From Rhyzopertha dominica (Eukaryota > Arthropoda > Insecta > Coleoptera > Bostrichidae), in assembly GCA_025024175.1 (NCBI GenBank), contig QCXZ01000075.1, positions 8,308,001 through 8,372,000 of the forward strand: a stretch of DNA of 64,000 nucleotides, written 5' to 3'. The translations under genes were made by a program, and so were the position numbers. Below the pieces are notes generated by a model. That model worked only from the letters and a program-made list of their open reading frames with translations, did no database searches and was not told where the DNA came from. Positions 56,678-64,000 of this stretch are shown here, one piece after another (within the stretch, counting starts at the first letter, position 1; the number at the start of each line of letters is the position of its first letter).

Positions 56678-58149
56678 ACAGATTAGACACGCAGACAATA
56701 TCCGCTAGGACACTTACACATGATACACTAACGCTTCCGAGCATAACACCGCCACCATCACCACCGGCACTAGCACCCGCTATTTCAGGGCTGCTTTCCT
56801 TGAAGGAAGCCTTAAGCAAGGACAGCCATTTAAATTCATCAATGAAGTCCGTGAGGGGGGGGGAAGTTCAAGTCAACCTTGTAGCGTCTCAATCAAGAGA
56901 TTGTAAATTTCGTTTGCAAGCCTGTACAAGGGCGTCAATAGTACGTAACTTTTCAGGCTGGTCATTATAATAATTATAGAGCACCCCGCACCATATTAAA
57001 TTCGGTCAATTCCAATAGTTTTTCTCATACGGAGGTTCATTTAGTAATTGCCATACAAGCAATTACTGCAATCTGATATCTAATAGCTGAGTTAAGTCGA
57101 CAAGCCAGAGATCTGTATATGAAACAAAGTTAAACTGTCACAGTGCTGTTTATGACGGTTATTTAAGCATGTCTTTGATTTGAAGGTACGTGATTTAATT
57201 TGGGGGTGTTTTTAAACTACCAGCAAATGATGTTGTGTAGCGAAACCTATTTATACTCGGTACTAGAGAATGTGGCTCTTTTATGTTTTTGTATTTTTAA
57301 AATCTNGTTGTTTTGTGCCGACACTTTATGGTAGTTTTCATTCGATTGTCAGATTAATGTGCTAGATGTGCTGAATTGAGGTGCTGGGAATATTTTCTAC
57401 CAGAAAAATATTCCAAACCTGTTCAGGTACACTACACAATATATTCAACATACCATTCCACTCCGGCATAGTTCGTGTTTCAGTTTACGTTTCACGTTGT
57501 AACTGGCATTTAGAAATAAATCTAGTGTTGCGGTACCGTTTCTTCTTTCCACTGGCAAGAACCCTAAACCGCTTTGTAACAGTTGATTATAAATTTCGTA
57601 CTTGTAAAGAGTCCGATTGCCCGTCTCATAATCTTCATTTTATGTTTTTTACTCGGCAAATGTAATGCACTTTGACAATTGTTTGTAAAAAGCATGCTTG
57701 GGGCACGATCGCGGATGGGGCAAAACCGTATGCTATCCGATTGTGTCCCGTTGTATTTTAAATCGTATTTAATATCCCAATTTCTTCAAAATTTTGAAAT
57801 ACGTAAGTATCAGAGGAAACACTAGACAGGAATGAAATGTGGAGAACATGCTCAAGGCAATAGAAGCGGAGCAGGAAAAAAGAACAGGCTTCAAAACATC
57901 ACAAAACATTGTAAAGTTGGGAAAAAGTATTATTCCGAAGTCATAATGCCTGAACTTTTGGGGAAGTTTTTTACAAGAAACGAGGGTGCTGCTAAGCTAA
58001 TTCACTTGTGTATTTGTCATGGTGTAGATGACGGAAGACCCATGATAAAATGCGATAGAAAAGATTGTGAAATACTTTGGTTTCATTTTGAATGTGTAGG
58101 TTCCTATGTAGCCTCGTCTATTGGCGATTTCTTGGCTTTATACTGTATT
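56618..58149 (+). repeat. 1.5-kb direct repeat, copy 1
   Basis: Nearly identical to 59080-60575 in the same orientation. It starts within the last codons of the Tigger pseudogene (ACATTTGAGGACATGG) and ends at about TTTATACTGTATT. It contains a poly-G run, an unknown 94-codon frame and the PHD-finger ORF. Confidence 0.9.
57381..57665 (+). CDS. Unknown open frame in the direct repeat
   Basis: 94 codons starting MLGIFSTRKIFQTCSG. The duplicate at 59830-60129 keeps the frame for most of its length with few changes. I recognise no domain. Conservation may reflect only the recent duplication, so coding status is doubtful. Confidence 0.25.
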   Translation: MLGIFSTRKIFQTCSGTLHNIFNIPFHSGIVRVSVYVSRCNWHLEINLVLRYRFFFPLARTLNRFVTVDYKFRTCKESDCPSHNLHFMFFTRQM

Positions 58150-58161
58150 AATATTGACTAA
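57832..58161 (+). pseudogene. PHD-finger ORF, copy 1
   Basis: 109 codons. Residues about 71-102 read HLCICHGVDDGRPMIKCDRK then DCEILWFHFECVG, the ING-like PHD pattern C-x-C, C-x4-C, W-F-H-x2-C. The final Cys pair of the finger is missing because the frame ends in unrelated AT-rich sequence, so the domain is truncated. The N-terminal part is basic with no known motif. PHD fingers bind histone tails and occur as accessory domains in several TE proteins. It lies downstream of a Tigger 3' end but may come from another element. Confidence 0.6.
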
Positions 58162-59079
58162 TAGGTGAAATATTACGAAGCAAACGCCAATATTTAATAG
58201 ATATTATTTTTCTATATTATTAAATTATGAAGTTTAAAATTGCGCCAATATAAAAGTAATATGTACAATATATCCGTAATATTTGTAATCAATAGAAAAC
58301 GTTAAATATTCTGCCAGTGCTTTACGAATATTGTATGTGCAATAATCCGCAAATAATTCAAGTTATTATTTTAATATATTCCATAAATATTAAAATATTA
58401 ATTGAATATTGTTTTTAAAATTAATTAAAATATTGGCGAACAATATCATATTGATGTACCTGTAATTTGTAGAATAGAGCTGCAATATTTGTAATAAATA
58501 GGAGCACGCTACATTTTATGTCAATATTCTGACAACATTGTGTGTAAAATATTAATTAAAAATATAATGCCAAGATATTGTTCTGTATATTATTAATATT
58601 GCCTCATAATTTAGTTCTCAAACAAACAAATGTATTACAGCTTAATACATAAAGGTAATAACTGATTTTGAAGAAAACCATTAAACTTATATATTAATGC
58701 CTGTCGTATAGTCTGTAAATATAACAAATGATGGAGAAATGTTATTTTTGCTTACAAAAATGTTGCAATGCAATATTACCACCACACTATAGGTTTAATG
58801 CTTTTTACCATCATAGTACGCTAAAAACACCTCTTGCTCTCACAGTCTCGCATTTGCAGTTCTGGTTATCGCTAATTCAAATGTTAATTAAAAATGACTA
58901 TAATATTTAGTAATTTGAGCAATTATATTCTCCACACCATTGTTCCAGAAATTTTACATCTGTTCGGTCAAAAAAGTCTATGTTCATCAAAAATAGTTTT
59001 AAAGGCAATAGATACTCCTACTAAAAGGCATAAAATGTATCAGCTAGGTTATCGACAGTGGCGGCTACTTGTAACGATG
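58150..59079. repeat. AT-rich spacer with recurrent AATATT words
   Basis: Between the two direct repeats. From 58150 to about 58620 the words AATATT, GCAATATT and AATATTG recur at irregular spacing on both strands. No clean tandem unit. The second half shows nothing else. Confidence 0.55.
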
Positions 59080-60575
59080 ACATTTGAGGACATGGTAGAC
59101 AGAGAGAAAGATTTATTACATGATAAAGAATTAGACTAAACAGATTAGACACGCAGACAATATCCGCTAGGACACTTACACATGATACACTAACGCTTCC
59201 GAGCATAACACCGCCACCATCACCACCGGCACTAGCACCCGCTATTTCAGAGCTGCTTTCCTTGAAGGAAGCCTTAGCAAGGACAGCCATTTAAATTCAT
59301 CAATGAAGTCCGTGAGGGGAGGGGGGGAAGTTTCAAGTCAACCTTGTAGCGTCTCAATCAAGAGATTGTAAATTTCGGTTGCAAGCCTGTACAAGGGCGT
59401 CAATAGTACGTAACTTTTCAGGCTGGTCATTATAATAATTATAGAGCACCCCGCACCATATTAAATTCGGTCAGTTCCAATAGTTTTTTCTCATACGGAG
59501 GTTCATTTAGTAAATGCCATGCTAGCAATTACTGCAATCTGATATCTAATAGCTGAGTTAAGTCGGCAAGCCAGAGATCTGTATATGAAACAAAGTGAAA
59601 CTGTCACAGTGCTGTTTATGACGGTTATTTAAGCATGTCTTTGATTTGAAGGTACGTGATTTAATTTGGGGGTGTTTTTAAACTACCAGAAAATGATGTT
59701 GTGTAGCGAAACCTATTTATACTCGGTACTAGAGAATGTGGCACTTTTATGTTTTTGTATTTTTAAAATCTACTTTTTGGTAGTTTTCATTCGATTGTCA
59801 GAATAATGTGCTAGATGTGTTGAATTGAGGTGCTGGGAATATTTTCTACCAGAAAAATATTCCAAACCTGTTCAGGTACACTACACAATATATTCAGCAT
59901 ACCCTTCCACTCCGGCTTAGTTCGTGTTTCAGTTTACGTTTCACGTTGTAACTGGCATTTAGAAATAAATCTAGTGTTGCGGTACCGTTTCTTCTTTCCA
60001 CTGGCAAGAACCCTAAACCGTTTTGTAACAGTTGATTATAAATTTCGTCCTTGTATCTTAATGAGTCCGATTGCCCGTCTCAGAATCTTCATTTTATGTT
60101 TTTTACTCGGCAAATGTAATGCACTTTGACAATTGTTTGTAAAAAGCATGCTTGGGGCACGATCGCGGATGGGGCAAAACCGTATGCTATCCGATTGTGT
60201 CCCGTTGTATTTTAAATCGTATTTAATATCCCAGTTTCTTCAAAATTTTGAAATTCGTAAGTATCAGAGGAAAACACTAGACAGGAATGAAATGTGGAGA
60301 ACATGCTCAAGGCAATAGAAGCGGAGCAGGTAAAAAGAATAGACTTCAAAACATCACAAAACATTGTAAAGTTGGGAAAAAGTATTATTCCGAAGTCATA
60401 GTGCCTGAACTTTTGGGAAAATTTGTTACAAGAAACGAGGGTGCTGCTAAGCTAATTCACTTGTGTATTTGTCATGATGTAGATGACGGAAGAGCCACAA
60501 TTGTTGGTTTCATTTTGAATGTGTAGGTTCCCATGTAGCATCCTCTATTGGCGATTACTTGGCTTTATATTGTAT
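59080..60575 (+). repeat. 1.5-kb direct repeat, copy 2
   Basis: Second copy of 56618-58149 with scattered substitutions and small indels. It is cut at 60575-60576 where the gypsy LTR begins; copy 1 continues there with unrelated AT-rich sequence. Confidence 0.9.
60287..60526 (+). pseudogene. PHD-finger ORF, copy 2 (finger destroyed)
   Basis: 79 codons matching the first 70 codons of 57832-58161. About 30 bases coding the second Cys pair (C-x4-C) are deleted after DDGRA, and the frame ends at GFILNV. The duplicate therefore no longer forms a zinc finger. Confidence 0.65.
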
Positions 60576-61071
60576 TGTCAAACAGAGAATATTTTCCAAA
60601 TTTATTTCTATTCAATTCAACTATAATTCTTAGTTCACTTCATGGTTAACGTCAGTATCAGCATTTTTATGTTCAATGCACTTCCCGTGAACGGCGGATT
60701 ATGCGCTAGTTCAGCAGTTTACGCGTCGTACAATCTATGTGACGTATACGCTTATTCTAGTATAAATAGTGCAAATAATCAATCATAAAGCAGTCTAATA
60801 CTTAGACTCGAAGACCCCCAGGCAGGAGCTGACCCTCGAGCAACAATGTAAGTTCCAAGAATGTTTGTTTGATTACTTTTGTCTTTATTAACGTTTTATT
60901 ACTTACTTTATGTGTCTGTGTTTGTTTACAGATTTATTTTATTTGTTGTTAATAAATTATTATGTTAAAGCGACCTAAGTCGTATCACTCCTGCCCTTGT
61001 CCCGAGTTCTGTTTCAGGTACTAGTCTTCGGCAAGGCAAACAGCGCGCACCCTAAACCCCAGGGTGCGACA
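60576..61071 (+). mobile_element. 5' LTR of a Ty3/gypsy retrotransposon
   Basis: Starts TGTCAAACAG exactly where direct-repeat copy 2 diverges from copy 1, and ends GGGTGCGACA, giving TG...CA termini and 496 bp. A reverse-complement relative lies at 12792-13130. A primer-binding-like TGGTGGAGGCGCC follows 3 bases after the end. The target duplication cannot be checked because no 3' LTR is in the window. Confidence 0.75.
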
Positions 61072-61180
61072 TTGTGGTGGAGGCGCCATTTTGATCCTGA
61101 GTACCCAGAGCGACATTGTGGCGGAAGCCCTTTCGATCCCGAAGTACCCAATGCGACATTATATGGTGAAGGTCCATTAG
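61067..61180 (+). repeat. Three tandem copies of the LTR-end/primer-site segment
   Basis: CGACATT begins at 61067, 61111 and 61154 (spacing 44 and 43). Units continue GTGGTGGAGGCGCC, GTGGCGGAAGCCC and ATATGGTGAAGG, each followed by a GATCC(T/C)GA(A)GTACCCA part in the first two. The first unit overlaps the LTR end and primer site. Confidence 0.7.
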
Positions 61181-61199
61181 CGTTCAACCCGTCAACCTA

Positions 61200-61795
61200 A
61201 AAACATACATTTCCTTAATTTCCAATTTTTACCTTGCTATGATAAAGAAAGGCATTGGAGGGTCAATCATTGCCAGTTGGAACTTAGAAAGGGACTTAGT
61301 TATGGTTACAAAGAAAGCCTAATGTCGATGGTGTCCGAGGGGTGAATTAATTCCGGTGTTACTGACGGTGGCTTGCCACTCGAGACATGTGGTGCCCGAG
61401 GAGTCAACTAATTCCATTAACATAATATGGCTTTCTGCGTTGCCTAAACAGAGACTCTGCAAGTTTTTCAGTCTGGTGCCAAAAATGCCGATCAATTTTA
61501 TAGCAAAATTTCCCCGTTACTAACCATTTACAGGCACCATGACGACATGCAGCGCAAAGTACGCCATCAGAAAGCCACACAGGACACCGTAGAAGAGGAA
61601 AAAGTAAGTTTGCCCCCCTTCCCAAAGAACCCCTACCGCCCACCCTTACATACGTCTTAGGTCAATAATGCAATTTTTATACAGATTAGCTATCACGGAA
61701 GGAATATTCTGCACTTATTTATTAATTTTGTTAACAATTAATGTCCATTTGCTAGGTTTTATAGGAAGCAACGAAGGAGATTCAACCACGTCAGT
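61200..61795 (+). other. Gypsy leader before gag
   Basis: No ORF of note. A donor-like AAAAAGTAAGT (about 61599) and an acceptor-like TTTTTATACAG (ending about 61684) are present; whether they are used is unknown. Confidence 0.4.
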
Positions 61796-63259
61796 ATGGT
61801 AACTATTCAAGAAGCCCTTAAAAATGGTAAAAACCCCGTATTTCCAGATTTTGTTACCCCGCCAATTTTTAACCCAATTACAGATATCCCATCTATATTT
61901 ATTAGACAATACGATCAAATTTCTACTTACAATGGTTGGAATAATAGTTTCAAAATTCGTTATTTAGGAAATTTTTTACAAGAATCTGCTAAGATTTGGT
62001 ACTATAACTACATAGAAAATTCTAATAATAGCTGTAAGATTTGGCCACAAATTAAAGAAGATTTTATAAATGAATTTAGTAGTCGTCAAACAGTAAGAAA
62101 ATTAAAGGAGAAATTAAATTCCAGGAAACAATCAGAAACGGAAGATATAAAGCAATACTTTTACGATTTAGTTGTTTTGGCACACGATGTAGATCCAAAC
62201 ATGTCATTTGAAAAATTTCGTGATCATTTTGAATATGGATTGCACCCATCGTTTTATGATTTATATTATTTGTTAAGCCACAAGGTAAATAACAAAGATA
62301 CACTTAAAAGTTTAGTTTTACATTTAAGTGATGTAAGAGAAAGGGTATTATCAGTTCAGATCCCAAAAAAGCATTTTCTAAATTCAAAAGAAGATCTTAA
62401 TTTAATTACTGACAAGCCTCAATTTTCAAAACAACGTTTAGAACATAATACACAAAATAAAGCGTCCAAACAATATAACAGTCCAAATAATTTCAAGAAT
62501 TTTTACAAAAGGCAAAAAGGAAATAATAACTTAATAACCAAAGATAATTTTAAACTTATTACTGCTAAAAATTATATTTTAAGGTCTAACGTTGAAATTA
62601 AAGTAAAACTGCTAAATTTGTATTCCAAAGTAACATTAAATAATTCTGAAAATTTCGAACTTAGGGAAAACAAAAATCTTTTCTTGAGAAAAGGTATTAT
62701 TTGTAAAGGCTTAGAAGTAATTGGAAATAATCTGTACATTAGGTTAATCCTGAGGAGTAATACAAGTCAATCTATTTTTAAAGGGACTGTTTTGAGTTAT
62801 TTGTACAAAAAGCGGAAGGACATTGGCTTACATTCTTCAATTTTAACTGTAACCGAAGGGTTAGATAAAGTTAGTACTAAGGAACAGAGTCGCCAAAGGG
62901 ATAACACAAAATTTCAAATTTCTGGGGTAAACGAAGCTAATCAATTTTGCAACAAAGAAAATTTATCTTTATATCGTGATAATATGTGCAGTAAATTTAA
63001 TGTGAATGCCAAAGAAAACTATTCATTCAAAGGCATTCCTAAAAATAATTGTAAATATCGTAAAAGGGGTCAAAAGTGTCATTTAGGGCGTAGGAAATAT
63101 GTATCTAGGCAAATAGGCAAGTGCAGTAAAACGGGAAGATACTTGGGTTCAGTAAAAGAAATGTACAGTAAGAAATGCATGAGTATCAGAAATACAGATA
63201 GAGAGCAAGATTTAAATAAATATAGGGGACATGTGTATAAAGTAAGAGATAGAGTATAG
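61796..63259 (+). CDS. Ty3/gypsy Gag-like ORF with unusual C-terminal half
   Basis: 487 uninterrupted codons. Residues about 38-165 are a retrotransposon Gag domain: FIRQYDQISTYNGWNNSFKI, LGNFLQESAKIWYYNYIE, IWPQIKEDFINEFSSRQ and ETEDIKQYFYDLVVLAHDVD. Gag would form the particle that packages the RNA. No CCHC zinc knuckle is seen. Residues about 250-345 look beta-rich (LFLRKGIICKGLEVIGNN, LYIRLILRSNTSQSIFKG, TVLSYLYKK); I cannot name this part. The last 80 residues are strongly basic with six Cys and end KYRGHVYKVRDRV, which faintly recalls the C-terminus of a gypsy integrase. Protease, RT and integrase core are absent, so the ORF may join Gag to downstream parts by deletion. Start chosen at the first ATG before the Gag domain. 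Confidence 0.75.
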   Translation: MVTIQEALKNGKNPVFPDFVTPPIFNPITDIPSIFIRQYDQISTYNGWNNSFKIRYLGNFLQESAKIWYYNYIENSNNSCKIWPQIKEDFINEFSSRQTVRKLKEKLNSRKQSETEDIKQYFYDLVVLAHDVDPNMSFEKFRDHFEYGLHPSFYDLYYLLSHKVNNKDTLKSLVLHLSDVRERVLSVQIPKKHFLNSKEDLNLITDKPQFSKQRLEHNTQNKASKQYNSPNNFKNFYKRQKGNNNLITKDNFKLITAKNYILRSNVEIKVKLLNLYSKVTLNNSENFELRENKNLFLRKGIICKGLEVIGNNLYIRLILRSNTSQSIFKGTVLSYLYKKRKDIGLHSSILTVTEGLDKVSTKEQSRQRDNTKFQISGVNEANQFCNKENLSLYRDNMCSKFNVNAKENYSFKGIPKNNCKYRKRGQKCHLGRRKYVSRQIGKCSKTGRYLGSVKEMYSKKCMSIRNTDREQDLNKYRGHVYKVRDRV

Positions 63260-64000
63260 CTTATAAATAAAGGGCAGGTATCTACAAGGATATTTGAAAA
63301 CGTTAGCGACGAAATAAGGTTTCGAATATATGGTTAATTGAAGAGAAAATTATTAGTAGTAAACGTTAAGAATTTGTACATAATCAGGTTAGGTCGCAGG
63401 ATTAATACTTACCAGCTGATCAGTATCTTCCGGAAGACGTCAAGCCATGGCAAACGAACGTTATAGAAAACTAATCCTCGAGGTGTGCACATTCTAGAAA
63501 AGATGAACGCCTAGAAAGTGAATTCACAAGGATCCTAAATGAAAAAATGCGCTATAAAGATAAAAATTTTTTTAAAGAAAGGGATATTCAAAGGACGTAT
63601 TGCTTGTCAGAAAAAGCTACTGCAGCTATAAGTGAAATTATTGAAAATCGGGAGACCTGGCAAATAATTTTTAATGCAGTATGGTCCTACGTGTTTTGTT
63701 TCACAAAGCACGTCCCATAAGTTCTCCTCGATCCTCGACGTCACTGTACTACAATTATTGTACAAAAATGCAAAATTTAGAAAAGCTGCAGCACCATTTA
63801 CAGTAAATGCGCAAATAAAAGTGAGCAAAGCAAATGAGTGTGTGTGAAGTGAGAAAATTACAGAATGGGTTCTCTCTAAAATTATGCATGTACACTAACT
63901 TGGTCTTATTTATATGGGTACTAATCAACACAAATAACACTAACCAATGGTACTAACCACTAATCCTGCGATCACGAAATTAATGAGTTAACTGTATTTT
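63260..64000. other. Possible gypsy remnant, then unassigned
   Basis: Just after the Gag-like ORF stop the same frame continues LINKGQVSTRIFENVSDEIR and could be a decayed extension. No RT, integrase core or 3' LTR is seen before the window ends. Confidence 0.35.

Noticed and set aside
61080..61200. Three-unit repeat read as a minisatellite or CRISPR
   Set aside because: Only three imperfect units without conserved spacers; better explained as gypsy leader duplication.
1..64000. tRNA genes, rRNA, CRISPR arrays, bacterial operons
   Set aside because: No cloverleaf-like A/B boxes, rRNA blocks or regular repeat-spacer arrays were seen on either strand.

Overview
This window reads as AT-rich, gene-poor DNA from an animal, most likely an insect or other arthropod. 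No host protein gene, tRNA, rRNA or CRISPR array could be supported. What can be recognised is almost entirely transposable elements (TEs), mostly broken and often nested. The mix points to arthropods: mauritiana-type mariner, a Tc1/mariner relative, several hAT families, Tigger/pogo, LINEs, BEL/Pao, Ty3/gypsy and many Penelope-like elements (PLEs). Species cannot be told from the sequence. Single N bases occur near 18650, 20280, 38200, 42483, 47610-47692 and 57306.

Layout. 0.36-1.37 kb: long-inverted-repeat element with TA duplication. 2.2-5.7 kb: LINE with a 904-bp hAT-type MITE inserted in its reverse transcriptase. 9.6-10.8 kb: BEL/Pao integrase split by a PLE. 11.5-11.9 kb: hAT fossil sharing its end with the MITE. 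12.8-13.1 kb: solo-LTR-like copy (minus strand) of the gypsy family found again at 60.6 kb. 15.0-15.4 kb: transposase and LINE RT pieces side by side. 17.2-18.5 kb: Ty3/gypsy protease region. 20.0-21.2 kb: degenerate YqaJ nuclease, Ulp1-like protease and PHD finger. 21.6-22.6 kb: Tc1/mariner-like transposase. 22.68-23.22 kb: foldback. 24.4-26.3 kb: mauritiana mariner carrying a nested PLE. 31-32.9 kb: second mariner and a transposase fragment. 34.25-37.0 kb: nearly intact hAT. 37.5-41 kb: two interleaved hAT fossils. 42.4-43.9 kb: Tigger/pogo. 44.7-50.1 kb: pogo fragment, a 124-bp PLE mini-element and three PLE fragments. 50.9-52.6 kb: LINE ORF2 with one stop. 53.9-55.6 kb: long PLE. 55.8-60.6 kb: Tigger 3' end and a 1.5-kb direct duplication with a PHD-finger ORF. 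60.6-63.3 kb: 5' part of a Ty3/gypsy element with a 487-codon Gag ORF.

The genes do not form a pathway. Each belongs to a selfish element, and the useful reading is historical: which copy landed in which. The points most worth a second look are hammerhead-ribozyme-like motifs beside several PLEs, the 124-bp hammerhead mini-insertion with a 12-bp target duplication, the YqaJ/Ulp1/PHD gene remnant, the hAT with GCAGGAC subterminal motifs, and the unusual C-terminal half of the gypsy Gag ORF. All family names come from reading motifs by eye; no database search was run.
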